A stretch of 64,000 nt of DNA from Microcella alkaliphila (GTDB lineage: Bacteria > Actinomycetota > Actinomycetes > Actinomycetales > Microbacteriaceae), in the NCBI RefSeq assembly GCF_004216855.1, contig NZ_SGXT01000018.1, positions 154,085 through 218,084 of the forward strand, read 5' to 3'. Below are positions 39,775 through 49,408 of the stretch, one piece after another. The translations under genes were made by a program, and so were the position numbers. The notes below the pieces were generated by a model. That model did not search any database and was not told the origin of the DNA. It saw only the letters and a list, made by a program, of their open reading frames with translations. How positions within the stretch are numbered: the first letter of the stretch is position 1; every line of letters starts with the position of its first letter.

Positions 39775-42700
39775 TCAGCGAAGCTGGGCGATGTGCCGGA
39801 CGGCTGTGGTGAGATTCTGCACGCGCTGCTCATAGCGGGCGGCCACCGCGACCACGATGACGCCGGCGATGCCGAGCCACAACCACCATTCGACCGCCCG
39901 ACCGACCTGCTCCAGAAGCGGCCACGTCTGCACGAGGAGGTGGATCATCACGATGGCGCCGCCCACGACAAAGGGTGCTTGCAGGCGGCGTGCGACCCCG
40001 CCGATGAACACCGCGGTCGCACCGAGGCCGACCGCCACAACTCGCCAGAGCTCGGGGTCGATGGACACAGCAACGAAGCTCGGAACGAGCAAGGCGGTAA
40101 GCCCCGGTGTCAGCCACCCCAGGCTGCGGGCCGCGTTCCGCAGCTCCAGTTCGAGCGTGCCGATGACGAGCAGGCCGAGTGCGAGGGGCAGCGCGAGCAG
40201 TTCCACGGCCTCGACGGCGCCCCCGACGCCCAGAAGGAGTGCCACGATGGCGGCGCCCCCCGCGGTGAGGGCCGTTGTGGCCCCATGACTGCGGGACCGC
40301 ACGCGCCCGGCTGTGCGCGGCGCACTGGCCCACGCAGCGGCGGCAGTACCGACCAACATGATGACCGTGACAATGCCGACAAGCTGCAGTAGGGGAACCG
40401 GCATGCCGTCCCGCGCCGCAGTGAGAACGGCCCAGGTCGCACTCCCCGCAAGGAGCACCTGCGCGAGAACACCGACGACGAGCAGGCCGGGTGCGCGACC
40501 GCCCCACCGCCCATCGGACCGCACACGCCCGATCAGAACACCGAGAACGATGAGCGTGGCGATGACACCGACGATGACGCCCCTCAACGGGTGGGCGTCT
40601 CCGCTCGCGGCGGCGAGTGGCAGCGCCGAGATGCCGAGTGCGGATGCGACGAGCAGCGCAGGCCCGGACAGCGGGCCGAGCAGAGCCCGTTCGGCGGGGA
40701 CGCGGCTCAGCAGTGCGGCAACGCTGAGCAGAGCCGCGGAGATGGGGAGGACGTACCACTCGAGTTCGGTGACCGCCTGCTCTGTGAGCAGCCGCCACAG
40801 GGCGGCAATGCCGAGCGCGAGCGCCACCCAGCCGACATAGCGGCGAGCGCTGCGCGACGAGAGGAGCCCGTCGCGGCTGATGCTCACGGTGAGCGTTGCG
40901 ACGCCGGCGACCAGGAGGATGATCGAGCTTGGTCCGGTGGCCGCGGCGACGGCGAGCGCCACGGCAATGATCGCACCGGCCCCGGCATCGATCGAGGCGC
41001 GCGTCCGGCCGGCTGTGGTGCCGAGAGCCACGACAGCGGTCACCGTGGCAGCGGCGACCGCGACGAGCGCCCGGTCTTCCCCGGACATAATGAGGTCGGC
41101 ACTCAGCGCAATCGCGGCGGTCGAGCGATCCGCGAGAATTACCACCGCACCGGGCAGGAGAGCGCCGATAAGCCAGGCGTCCGCGGCCGTGTCGCGGCGG
41201 TGCAGTCGCACCGACAGGCCGAGCACGATGAGAAGCGCGGCGACACTTGCCGCGACCGCCACAGCCGGGTCCGCCGCATCCATCACGAGGGCTGCGGCGA
41301 GGATGGCGACCGGGAGCGTCGTCGCGAGAAGCGCGCGCGCGTCGGAGAGGCGCACGGTGACCAGCCCGCTCGCACCGATCAGCAGGCCGCAGAGCGCGAG
41401 CGTCACCGCGGCCGGTGCCGTCACACCGATGAGGGGCGCGAGATCTCCGGCAAGCACGGGCCCCGTTGCCACGATGAGCAGACTCGCGACGGCGTAGGCG
41501 ATTCCGCGAGCGAGATGCGATGACGTTGCGGCCACCCCCACCGACACCGTCATCACGGCGACCGCGACACCGAGCACCCAGGCGCCGTCGACCGCGAATC
41601 CGAGGGCGGAGGCGATCAGAGCTGCGCCCACGGCAACGATGGCAAGTGTGATTCGCGCCGAGCGCGCGGCACCGTCGTCCGTGGGGCGGGCGGGGAAGAG
41701 TGCAAGGAGCGTCGCCGCGCCAATCGCCGCGGTGGACACCCCAACCATCGAGATCGCCCACGTGGGCGCGAGGCTGACGGAAAGGAGGACGGTCGTCGCG
41801 GTACCTGCTGCGAGCGCTGGCGCGCGCCCCGCCCGCGCGAGAGTGCCGGTGCGCCACCACACGATGCCGGCGGCCAGCAGGGCCGCAGCGAGCACTCCGA
41901 GCGCCGTCGGGATGAGCGGGTTTCCCGACCCCACGGCGGTGCTGGGGGCTGCGGCTGCCTCGAACAGGCCCCACGTCATCGCGCGGATGACGCTCTCGAG
42001 GGGAAGACTCGCCACCGCAAGCGCGACGAGTCCCGCGGCGACAGCGGCGGCGATCGCGGCGGAATACACCGGGAGCGCGGAGACACGACGCCGCATCCGA
42101 GGGGCCGCAACGTCCGCACAGAGCGCGAGGCTGACGGGGGCGAGCAGGGCGACAGCGAGGAGCACGTGGTCGTCACGCACCGACTCCGCGGCCAGAGCGA
42201 GCGCCACCACCATGCTGAGGGTCGCGAGCGCCGCGACGACAGCGCCGTAGGGGGAGTTGGTGCGGTCCGGGCTCGTCGTCGGCATCGATCCGATCACGAG
42301 GATGGCGCCGATGGCGATTGCGAGGTGCGCGACCCCCGCGGCGACCGCCCACCACCACCCCTCGTTCACGAGCTGGCTGATGCCGACGAGCAGGGGAAGT
42401 GCTGTCAGCGGCACGACCGCTGTGCTGATCACCGACACGGCGACGCGCACAACGGCGCTGTGCGTCTCGGCCAGAGCACGGGCGCCGAGGACGGCGACCA
42501 CGACAGCGACGGCCGACGCCGTGAGAGACGCGATCACCGCGTCCGCTCCAGAGACCAACGCCGAGGTCGCCTCGACAGCGATCAGCGCGGCGCCGATCGG
42601 TGCGGCGATGGTTGCGAGCAGAAGCGGGCTGCGGTGCCGACCCAGCCACGCCCAGGTTCCGGCGACCACGGCCACGGAGGTGAGAGCCCACCCCCAGTAC

Positions 42701-43347
42701 GTCACCGAGTCGGTTCCCCCGAGCCCGAATGCGTCGGTCTGACGGACCGCCCACGCGTCCAGCACGAGAACGACAGAGCCGAGGGCAGCGAGCCCCTCTG
42801 CCGTCGAGCTGAGCCCCCGCCGCGCGACGACAGTCGCCGCGACGATCGTGGCGAGAGTCGCGGCCCCGATGATGAGCGTGCGGACACCCATGCCGTACGC
42901 GACGAAGGCATAGACGACGCCGAACACCGCGAACACGCTTAAGAGGGAGATGCCGATGACGATGAGAGCGATCTGGATTCCGGACCGGCCGTGGCGCGCG
43001 GGCGACGGCTCGGACGCCGGTGTCGGCGCCTGCCACGGAACTACGACCGGAGAGGGCTGTGGTGGCGCCGGTGCGGCACTGCCGCGGGTTTCGCGTCGGA
43101 TACGGCCGATCAGGCCGAGCCGCGTATCGAGCGCGTCGGCGATCGATGCCGACACCGCGGCTAAGTCAGCGGCCGCGGGATGCCGCAGATCGAGCCCACA
43201 CGAGGTGCACACGACCGAGCGCAATGGCTGGAGGCAGGCGGGGCACTGGGTGGTCGTACGAAGGTCGAGAGGGCTCCGGGGGAAGACCACGACACCCGCG
43301 GCGGCGACGTCGGCCGGATCGGGTGGGCTCGCGCTGACGCTGTCCAT
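39775..43347 (-). CDS. Very large polytopic membrane protein with N-terminal zinc ribbon
   Basis: 1190 residues. A cytoplasmic start with a CxxC-x8-CxxC zinc ribbon (Cys35, 38, 47, 50) and a short helical linker (LAAVSASIADALDTRLGLIG) is followed by about a thousand residues of almost unbroken hydrophobic segments, probably more than 30. The pattern resembles actinobacterial proteins named after Streptomyces SCO7613. No transporter motif is seen. A TAGCGT box 8 nt before the ATG predicts a leaderless transcript. It is divergent from the sigma factor gene. Function unknown; size and repeat suggest internal duplications. Confidence 0.8.
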   Translation of the reverse strand: MDSVSASPPDPADVAAAGVVVFPRSPLDLRTTTQCPACLQPLRSVVCTSCGLDLRHPAAADLAAVSASIADALDTRLGLIGRIRRETRGSAAPAPPQPSPVVVPWQAPTPASEPSPARHGRSGIQIALIVIGISLLSVFAVFGVVYAFVAYGMGVRTLIIGAATLATIVAATVVARRGLSSTAEGLAALGSVVLVLDAWAVRQTDAFGLGGTDSVTYWGWALTSVAVVAGTWAWLGRHRSPLLLATIAAPIGAALIAVEATSALVSGADAVIASLTASAVAVVVAVLGARALAETHSAVVRVAVSVISTAVVPLTALPLLVGISQLVNEGWWWAVAAGVAHLAIAIGAILVIGSMPTTSPDRTNSPYGAVVAALATLSMVVALALAAESVRDDHVLLAVALLAPVSLALCADVAAPRMRRRVSALPVYSAAIAAAVAAGLVALAVASLPLESVIRAMTWGLFEAAAAPSTAVGSGNPLIPTALGVLAAALLAAGIVWWRTGTLARAGRAPALAAGTATTVLLSVSLAPTWAISMVGVSTAAIGAATLLALFPARPTDDGAARSARITLAIVAVGAALIASALGFAVDGAWVLGVAVAVMTVSVGVAATSSHLARGIAYAVASLLIVATGPVLAGDLAPLIGVTAPAAVTLALCGLLIGASGLVTVRLSDARALLATTLPVAILAAALVMDAADPAVAVAASVAALLIVLGLSVRLHRRDTAADAWLIGALLPGAVVILADRSTAAIALSADLIMSGEDRALVAVAAATVTAVVALGTTAGRTRASIDAGAGAIIAVALAVAAATGPSSIILLVAGVATLTVSISRDGLLSSRSARRYVGWVALALGIAALWRLLTEQAVTELEWYVLPISAALLSVAALLSRVPAERALLGPLSGPALLVASALGISALPLAAASGDAHPLRGVIVGVIATLIVLGVLIGRVRSDGRWGGRAPGLLVVGVLAQVLLAGSATWAVLTAARDGMPVPLLQLVGIVTVIMLVGTAAAAWASAPRTAGRVRSRSHGATTALTAGGAAIVALLLGVGGAVEAVELLALPLALGLLVIGTLELELRNAARSLGWLTPGLTALLVPSFVAVSIDPELWRVVAVGLGATAVFIGGVARRLQAPFVVGGAIVMIHLLVQTWPLLEQVGRAVEWWLWLGIAGVIVVAVAARYEQRVQNLTTAVRHIAQLR

Positions 43348-43355
43348 ACCGCCAC

Positions 43356-43361
43356 ACGCTA
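43356..43361 (-). promoter_or_regulatory. -10 box TAGCGT, leaderless-type, for the giant membrane protein
   Basis: The box ends 8 nt before ATG 43347. Confidence 0.45.
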
Positions 43362-43475
43362 GCGCTGTGCGCGACCAGAACTCAGCATTCGTCGTGTCGC
43401 TGTGGGGGATGGCGGCCTGTGGAGAACCGGGACTGTCGGAACGTGTCGCGGCGGGTCTCCGCCGCCGACCGGGAG

Positions 43476-43481
43476 CACAAT
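43476..43481 (+). promoter_or_regulatory. -10 box CACAAT, leaderless-type, for the sigma factor gene
   Basis: The box ends 6 nt before GTG 43488 and supports that start over the earlier GTG at 43419. Confidence 0.4.
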
Positions 43482-43487
43482 GACCCT

Positions 43488-43982
43488 GTGCCTGCCGAGT
43501 CTGACCCCTTCGTCGCGGTGTACTCCGAGTATCTGAGGCCGATCAGCGCGTACCTCGCGCGACGCGTCGACCGCGACCAGGTCGAGGATCTCGCCGCTGA
43601 CGTCTTCGCCATCGCGTGGCGAAAGCGCGACAGCGTGACGCCGGGAGAGGAATTGCCCTGGCTTTACCGCATCGCCTCCTTCACGGTTGCCAACCACCGT
43701 CGTCGCCTCGCCTCGCGTACCTCGCTGCTAGCGCGATTGACGACGCAGGATTCTGCACCATCGGCGGAGGACATCGTCGTCGCGGATGCGGCGCTCGCCG
43801 ATGCGTGGAGGCAGTTGTCCGCCCGTGACCGCGAGATACTCGCGCTCGGCGTCGTGGAAGGCCTTGGCGCTCAGGATGTGGGCATCGCGCTGGGGATAAG
43901 CGCGAATGCTGCGAGTATCCGGCTGCATCGTGCCCGGGCCCGGCTCGCCGCAGCGCTGGCAGAAAAATCTGACACCGCGTGA
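43488..43982 (+). CDS. ECF-type RNA polymerase sigma factor
   Basis: 164 residues from GTG 43488. Region 2 is FVAVYSEYLRPISAYLARRV-DRDQVEDLAADVFAIAW with LPWLYRIASFTVANHRRR, and region 4 is LSARDREILALGVVEGLGAQ-DVGIALGISANAASIRLHRA. The usual DLVQ in region 2.2 is DLAAD. The next gene encodes a single-pass protein that could be its anti-sigma or target. Start choice is supported by a CACAAT box; 43419 is an alternative. Confidence 0.88.
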   Translation: MPAESDPFVAVYSEYLRPISAYLARRVDRDQVEDLAADVFAIAWRKRDSVTPGEELPWLYRIASFTVANHRRRLASRTSLLARLTTQDSAPSAEDIVVADAALADAWRQLSARDREILALGVVEGLGAQDVGIALGISANAASIRLHRARARLAAALAEKSDTA

Positions 43983-44014
43983 AAGATCTGCCCTGCTCAT
44001 GACGTAGACAGGGT

Positions 44015-45433
44015 ATGAACAACAATCAGGACGATCTCGACGGCCGTCTCACGCGTTCGCTCGCGGTCGGCGCCCCCGACCTCTCGAGCGACATCGTCAC
44101 CGGCGCACCGGGCCGCAGAGCCCCGCGCATGGTCAACCGCGGCCGAGTGGCGCAGGTCGCCGCGGGGTCCCTCACCGCGGTCGCCGCCGTCTCGGTCGGC
44201 GCGCTCGTCATCGGCGGTTCCCTCACCGGCACACAGCCGCCCCTGTTTGTCGCCGCGTCCGGCGGGGATTCCCGCATCGCCGGCGCCGAAGCTGCCACCA
44301 GCTTCGACTCCATGCCCATGCCCTGGGTTCAGTACGAGTACGTCGCGGGCGACGGGTTGTCCGGCTCCGGAGGAACCGGAGCGGTGTACCAGCTTCAGCG
44401 AACGGGAACGCCGGATGACGTCCTCCGCGCCGTCGCAGCGCAGTTCGGCGTCGGGGGTAGCCCCGAACGTTCGGAGTGGTACGACGAGACCTATCCCAGC
44501 TACGTCGTGGGGCCAGAAGATGGCAGCGCGCCCGTTGTCACCCTCAGCTGGATCGGCACGGGTAACTGGTGGTACTCCAACCCATTGCCCTACGTCGAGA
44601 ACCCGCCGCAGCCCAGCCTCGCGCCGACAGGCTCCGAGGCGCAGTCGCTCGCCGCCGAGATCTTCGCCGCCGGAGGGCTCACGATCGATCCCGCCGCCAT
44701 CACCCTGTGGGAAGACGACTGGCAGACGACCGCCACGGGGCACCTTGTCGTGAACGGACAGCGCACCGCCCTGGAATGGGCCGTTTCGTGGGCGCCGACC
44801 GGCGACATTCAGTGGGCGAGTGGACACTCCATCGAGGTCGTCGATCGCGGCTCATTCGGTACGGTGTCCGCGCGCGACGCGGTGGACCGACTGGATGACT
44901 GGCGCTGGAGCGCCGCGCCGGGCCCCGACTACCAGGGCGACATGGCATTCATTGCGGCGGACGCCTCGGCATCCAGCGGAATGGCACGCAGCGAGGTAGA
45001 GCTCGTCGAGCCCCAGGAGCCAAGCGAGGAGCTCGTCGCCCCGGATCTGGGTGACGGATCGGCGGAGCCGCTTCCGGGTGAGCCCGGCGGCCCGCCCGTG
45101 ACAGTAGAGCCGGGAGACGACGGTGCAGAGCCCCTGCCCCAGCCGGAACCGGCGCCTGAACCGATGCCCGTGCCAGAACCCGAGCCGCTGCCCGAGCCGG
45201 AGGTCGTCACCGTCACGGTGGACGCCGCGGAGTCGACGCTGCTGCTCATGTGGGATGCGGACGGCAACGCGTGGCTGGTCCCCGGGTACGCCGTGGAGAT
45301 GCCGGACGGCTGGTTCGCGGCGGTGGTGTCACTGGTCGAGGGAGTTATCGCCCTTCCCGAGCCCATCGAGTACGGCATCATGCCGATCGAGGAGCCAGGC
45401 GGTACCGAGGAGGACCTGCAGTACGACCGCTGA
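44015..45433 (+). CDS. Single-pass exported-domain protein downstream of the sigma factor
   Basis: 472 residues. A cytoplasmic tail of about 45 residues (DDLDGRLTRSLAVGAPDL) precedes a single membrane segment (AGSLTAVAAVSVGALVIGGS). The outer part has an unknown domain (about 95-320) rich in Trp and Tyr, a Pro/Glu linker (about 335-400, PQPEPAPEPMPVPEP) and a short final domain with LLLMWDADGNAWLVPGYAVE. This layout, and its place 32 nt after a sigma factor gene, resembles anti-sigma or sensor partners, but no ASD zinc motif is seen. Function not assigned. Confidence 0.7.
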   Translation: MNNNQDDLDGRLTRSLAVGAPDLSSDIVTGAPGRRAPRMVNRGRVAQVAAGSLTAVAAVSVGALVIGGSLTGTQPPLFVAASGGDSRIAGAEAATSFDSMPMPWVQYEYVAGDGLSGSGGTGAVYQLQRTGTPDDVLRAVAAQFGVGGSPERSEWYDETYPSYVVGPEDGSAPVVTLSWIGTGNWWYSNPLPYVENPPQPSLAPTGSEAQSLAAEIFAAGGLTIDPAAITLWEDDWQTTATGHLVVNGQRTALEWAVSWAPTGDIQWASGHSIEVVDRGSFGTVSARDAVDRLDDWRWSAAPGPDYQGDMAFIAADASASSGMARSEVELVEPQEPSEELVAPDLGDGSAEPLPGEPGGPPVTVEPGDDGAEPLPQPEPAPEPMPVPEPEPLPEPEVVTVTVDAAESTLLLMWDADGNAWLVPGYAVEMPDGWFAAVVSLVEGVIALPEPIEYGIMPIEEPGGTEEDLQYDR

Positions 45434-45445
45434 CGCGGTGACATC

Positions 45446-45489
45446 GCGCCCGCATCCTCTCGGTCTCACGGTCGGGAGGATGCGGGCGC
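45446..45489 (+). terminator. Terminator after the exported-domain protein
   Basis: A perfect 13-bp stem (45446-45458 with 45477-45489) encloses 18 nt. The stem has GCATCC/GGATGC. Confidence 0.65.
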
Positions 45490-45536
45490 CGCGCGCGCCG
45501 GGCGCAAATAATCCGCTCGTCTGACAGGCTCGACCC

Positions 45537-47528
45537 ATGACCCTCGCCGCGCACAACGGCTCACCGCCGATGAGGGTATCGCTGACCCGCCTCCTGGCCG
45601 AGCGACCAAGCCTCGGGTGGCTCTTCTTCGCGGCGGGCGTCGTGACGGTGTACCTGGTGAGCTTGCCCGCCATTCTCTTCCGCCCCACCGGGATTGAGTG
45701 GGCGATCTGGTGGCCAGCCGTGGGTATCGCCGTCGGATTGGTGATCCGGGCTCCGCGGCGAGCGGTCCCCGTCGCGCTGCTGATCCTCACCGCGGTATTC
45801 CTCGTGGTGCAGTTCTCGGCCGGTCGACCACCCGAGCTGGCCATTCCTTTCGGCGTGGCCGCTGGCCTCGAAGTTGCGGTCGTCGCGCTGATTCTGCGGG
45901 GCGGTCGCGAGCGTGCGCTGCACGTGTCGCGGGTATCCGATCTCGCGCGACTGCTCCTCGCCGCCGTGGCGGGCGCGGCCGTCCTCACGGTGATCGCCTC
46001 AGCCGCGATCGCGACGCAGGTATCGCTGGATGCGGTCGTCGAGTACCTACAGACGAGCGTTCTTGCCCACATCATCGGGGTCATCGTCGTAACGCCCCTG
46101 TTCTTTGATCACGGCCGCACGTCTCTCAGGGGGCGCGAGCGCGAATTCGTCCTGCAGGTGGTGAGCGTTATCGGAACCATCGCGGTGATCGCGGCCGCCG
46201 CATCCATCGGTCTGCCGCTGGCATTCCTGCTTCTCGGGCCGCTCGTGTGGGGCGCCGCGCGGTTCAGCGGTCGCATCGTGATCGTGCAGTTCCTCGTTGT
46301 CATGCTCGTCGTGTCCGAATTCGGCGAGGAAACGGGTGGCCTCATCTCCGTTGACGGGGTGCAGTCGCAGCTCAGCGCCTTCATGGTGGAGCTCTTCGTG
46401 CTCTCCTCGGGTGTCGTGATTCTCGCCGTGCTCGCCCTCGCTGGTAGCCAGCGCCGCGTGCTCCGACTCTCGTCGGCCGCGATTGCCGCATCCCTTACGG
46501 GCTTCGCCGATTTGCGACTTCGCGGCGGCCAGTGGTCGGTGACGGCCATCAACGACGCGGCCCGGCTCAGCTTTGGCTCGGAGGAGAGACCGGTCGAGGC
46601 GATCTTCGAACGCGAGAGTGTCGCCGCTCTCGCCGCGATCGCCGCCGACCTCTCTGAGCAGGCCGCCTCCCTCGGCGGGCTCGCGCGGCTCACCACGCTC
46701 GACGAGCGCATCCTCGAGACCACGGTGTCTCCGCTGCTCGACCCCGACAGAGGCGCGGGGGACGACGACGACCGCCGCTACTCTCTGCAGTTCCTCGACA
46801 TCACTGACTCTCTGCGCCTCGCCCGCGCCGAGGAAGAAGAATTGCAGCGCGCGGCCGAGATGCAACGGGCTCTGCTGCCCGATCAGCCTCCCGCCGTCGA
46901 GGGATGGCAGGTAGCCGGAGCGTGCCTTCCTAGCCGCGACGTCGGCGGGGACTTCTTCAGCTGGTCGACGCAGTCAGGCGCACTGTCGATCACCCTGGGT
47001 GATGTGATGGGCAAGGGCCTGGGAGCGGGCGTGATGGCGGCCTCGCTCCAGATGGCGATCCGGCTGCAGCCGCCGACCGCATCACCCGGCGCCGTGCTCA
47101 CTCGGTCGGCACGCGCGGTAGCGGACCAGTTGGAACGCGCCTCCACCTTTGCCACCGTCGTGCACGCTCGGATCGACACGGTGACGGGGGTCGTGGAGTA
47201 TGCCGACGCCGGCCACGGGCTGACGCTCATCGTTCGAACCGGCGGCGGCTACGAGCGATTGGCCAGCACGAGCCTGCCCCTTGGCGTCGACGAGGACGAG
47301 GTGTGGCTCGACTCGCGAGCGACACTGGGAGCGAGCGACGTCCTGCTGAGCATCAGCGATGGAGCCCTCGACGCGTTTCCCGACTCTGCCGATCCGCTCG
47401 CGGATGTTGCAGCGCTCGTGGCGACGGCGGAAAGTGCACAGGATGCGGTCGATGCGGTTCTGGGGCTGTCGCGTCTTCCTGGCATCGCCGACGACATCAC
47501 GGTTGTCGCAGTGCGGCGGAGCGCCTAA
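45537..47528 (+). CDS. MASE1-like membrane sensor with SpoIIE/PP2C phosphatase domain
   Basis: 663 residues. The first 305 residues are a membrane domain of about eight to ten segments with GIEWAIWWPAVGIAVGLVIR near its start, typical of MASE1. A PAS-like region (about 310-430) follows, then EEEELQRAAEMQRALLPDQPP and SRDVGGDFFSWS, GDVMGKGLGAGVMA and the C-terminal SDGALDAFP and DDITVVAVRR, the SpoIIE/PP2C phosphatase. Such proteins dephosphorylate anti-anti-sigma factors and so open a partner-switching cascade in response to a membrane signal. No STAS or HATPase gene lies next to it. Confidence 0.85.
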   Translation: MTLAAHNGSPPMRVSLTRLLAERPSLGWLFFAAGVVTVYLVSLPAILFRPTGIEWAIWWPAVGIAVGLVIRAPRRAVPVALLILTAVFLVVQFSAGRPPELAIPFGVAAGLEVAVVALILRGGRERALHVSRVSDLARLLLAAVAGAAVLTVIASAAIATQVSLDAVVEYLQTSVLAHIIGVIVVTPLFFDHGRTSLRGREREFVLQVVSVIGTIAVIAAAASIGLPLAFLLLGPLVWGAARFSGRIVIVQFLVVMLVVSEFGEETGGLISVDGVQSQLSAFMVELFVLSSGVVILAVLALAGSQRRVLRLSSAAIAASLTGFADLRLRGGQWSVTAINDAARLSFGSEERPVEAIFERESVAALAAIAADLSEQAASLGGLARLTTLDERILETTVSPLLDPDRGAGDDDDRRYSLQFLDITDSLRLARAEEEELQRAAEMQRALLPDQPPAVEGWQVAGACLPSRDVGGDFFSWSTQSGALSITLGDVMGKGLGAGVMAASLQMAIRLQPPTASPGAVLTRSARAVADQLERASTFATVVHARIDTVTGVVEYADAGHGLTLIVRTGGGYERLASTSLPLGVDEDEVWLDSRATLGASDVLLSISDGALDAFPDSADPLADVAALVATAESAQDAVDAVLGLSRLPGIADDITVVAVRRSA

Positions 47529-47539
47529 GACGTCATATC

Positions 47540-47613
47540 TGGAGGGGATGACGGGAATCGAACCCGCACCATCAGTTTGGAAGACTGAGGCTCTACCATT
47601 GAGCTACATCCCC
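47540..47613 (-). tRNA. tRNA-Gly (anticodon TCC)
   Basis: 74 nt including encoded CCA. Acceptor GGGGATG pairs with CATCCCC; anticodon arm TCAGT-CTTCCAA-ACTGA; T-arm GCGGG-TTCGATT-CCCGT. It lies 11 nt after the phosphatase gene, on the other strand. Confidence 0.93.
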
Positions 47614-47764
47614 GCGGCGGGCGTGCGAACCCGCGCAGTGCACCAGCGTAGCGCACCCAGAACCACGGTCGGCGGTCGCACGCGGCAACTCGGCTAGACT
47701 CGCTACGGCCATTTTTCGTCCGCGACCGTTCGTCGTGACGCGCGCATGGTCACGGTCACGGTCG

Positions 47765-47841
47765 CGGGGCGTAGCTCAGCTTGGTAGAGCGCCCGCTTTG
47801 GGAGCGGGAGGCCGCAGGTTCAAATCCTGTCGCCCCGACCA
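47765..47841 (+). tRNA. tRNA-Pro (anticodon TGG)
   Basis: 77 nt including encoded CCA. Acceptor CGGGGCG pairs with CGCCCCG; anticodon arm CCCGC-TTTGGGA-GCGGG; T-arm GCAGG-TTCAAAT-CCTGT. The tig start codon lies 35 nt after its end. Confidence 0.95.
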
Positions 47842-47876
47842 GGCCCCAACACGTCCACACACCCAGGAGATCCCCT

Positions 47877-49220
47877 TTGGTCCAGTCCACGGTCGAGAAG
47901 CTCAGCCCGACGCGCGCGAAGCTCGTCATCACGGTTACCCCCGATGAGCTGAAGCCCAGCATCGAGCACGCGTACAAGCACATCGCCGAGTCGGTCACGA
48001 TTCCCGGCTTCCGCAAGGGCAAGGTGCCGCCGCCCATCATCGACCAGCGCGTCGGCCGCGCCGAGGTGCTGAACCACGCCGTCAGCGAGGGCCTCGACGG
48101 CTTCTACCGCGCCGCGGTCACCGAGCAGGGCATCCGCGCCCTCGGTCGCCCATCGGCCGACGTGACCGCCTGGCCGAACGAGAAAGACTTCTCGGGCGAC
48201 CTCGAGGTCACCGTCGAGGTAGATGTTCGCCCCGACTTCGACCTGCCGGCGTACGAGAACGAGACGGTCACCGTCGAGGCGGCCGAGGTCACCGACGAGG
48301 AGGTCGACGCCGAGCTCGAGAACCTGCGCACGCGCTTCGGCACGCTCGTCACCGTTGACCGTCCGGCCAGCAAGGGCGACTTCGTGCAGCTCGACCTGGT
48401 CGCGACCGTCGGCGGCAACACCGTTGACAGTGCCAACTCCATTTCGTACGAGGTCGGCTCGGGCGAGCTGATCGACGGCATCGACGAGGCGGTCGACACG
48501 CTGACCGCCGGCGAGTCGACCACCTTCGAGTCGAAGCTGCTCGGCGGCGACCACGAGGGCGAGACGGCTCAGATCGAGGTGACCGTGCAGTCGGTGAAGG
48601 AGCGCGAGCTTCCCGAGGCCGACGACGACTTCGCGCAGATTGCGAGCCAGTTCGACACGATCGGCGAGCTGAAGGACGACATTCGCGAGCAACTCGCTCA
48701 GCGCAAGTCGTTCGGTCAGGGCGCCGAGGCGCGCGAGAAGCTGCTCGAGTGGATGCTCGGCCAGGTCGAGATTCCCGTGCCCGACACGCTCATCGAGGAT
48801 GAGGTGCACCGTCACCTCGAGAACGAGAACCGTCTGGAGGACGACGAGCACCGAGCCGAGGTTCAGGTCTCGACCCGCAAGACCTTCACGACGCAGATCC
48901 TGCTCGACGCGCTCGCCGAGAAGGAGGAGGTGAAGGTCAGCCAGGACGAGCTGACCCAGTTCCTCATCCAGGGCGCGCAGCAGTACAACATGGAGCCGGG
49001 CGAGTTCATCAAGATCCTCGACCAGAACGGCCAGATCCCCGGCATGGTCGGCGAGGTCGCCCGCTCGAAGGCGCTGTCTGTCGCGCTCAGCAAGGTGACC
49101 GTCGTCGACACCGCCGGCAACGCCGTCGACCTGTCGCGCTTTACTGCCGCGGCGACCGCTCCGGTCGGCGACGGCGTCGTCGAGGGCGACAACGACGCGC
49201 ACGAGGGTCACGACCACTAA
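47877..49220 (+). CDS. tig: Trigger factor
   Basis: 447 residues from a TTG start at 47877, chosen because AGGAGA lies 6 nt upstream and the protein then begins [19 protein letters not shown], as in relatives. The N-terminal ribosome-binding signature is [10 protein letters not shown]. The FKBP-type PPIase domain covers about 155-240 ([14 protein letters not shown] onward), and a helical chaperone domain follows. It binds nascent chains at the ribosome exit. An acidic His-rich tail ends the protein ([10 protein letters not shown]). The tRNA-Pro gene ends 35 nt upstream with no promoter between. clpP1 and clpP2 follow. Confidence 0.96.
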   Translation: MVQSTVEKLSPTRAKLVITVTPDELKPSIEHAYKHIAESVTIPGFRKGKVPPPIIDQRVGRAEVLNHAVSEGLDGFYRAAVTEQGIRALGRPSADVTAWPNEKDFSGDLEVTVEVDVRPDFDLPAYENETVTVEAAEVTDEEVDAELENLRTRFGTLVTVDRPASKGDFVQLDLVATVGGNTVDSANSISYEVGSGELIDGIDEAVDTLTAGESTTFESKLLGGDHEGETAQIEVTVQSVKERELPEADDDFAQIASQFDTIGELKDDIREQLAQRKSFGQGAEAREKLLEWMLGQVEIPVPDTLIEDEVHRHLENENRLEDDEHRAEVQVSTRKTFTTQILLDALAEKEEVKVSQDELTQFLIQGAQQYNMEPGEFIKILDQNGQIPGMVGEVARSKALSVALSKVTVVDTAGNAVDLSRFTAAATAPVGDGVVEGDNDAHEGHDH

Positions 49221-49260
49221 GCGTTCCGCGATCGGGGTGCCCCGTGCATCCCGAATCGAC

Positions 49261-49291
49261 CGGGCCCGCATCCGTCCAGGGTGCGGGCCCG
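49261..49291 (+). terminator. Terminator after tig
   Basis: A perfect 10-bp GC stem (49261-49270 with 49282-49291) is followed by TCGTCGTTT. The loop holds TCC next to GCA, giving GCATCC on the left arm. Confidence 0.7.
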
Positions 49292-49408
49292 TCGTCGTTT
49301 CCTGAAGACCAGCCGACACCCGCTCTGCCCATGGCGAACACGGCCGGGCAGGGGCATAGCGGTCGCGTAGATTCGGTTGCACAGAGACGACCCCAAGGAG
49401 CTTTCTCA

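Noticed and set aside
39830..41974. 714-residue minus-strand frame inside the giant membrane protein gene
   Set aside because: Its product is an Arg/Gly/His-rich shadow; the 1190-residue frame gives regular membrane segments.
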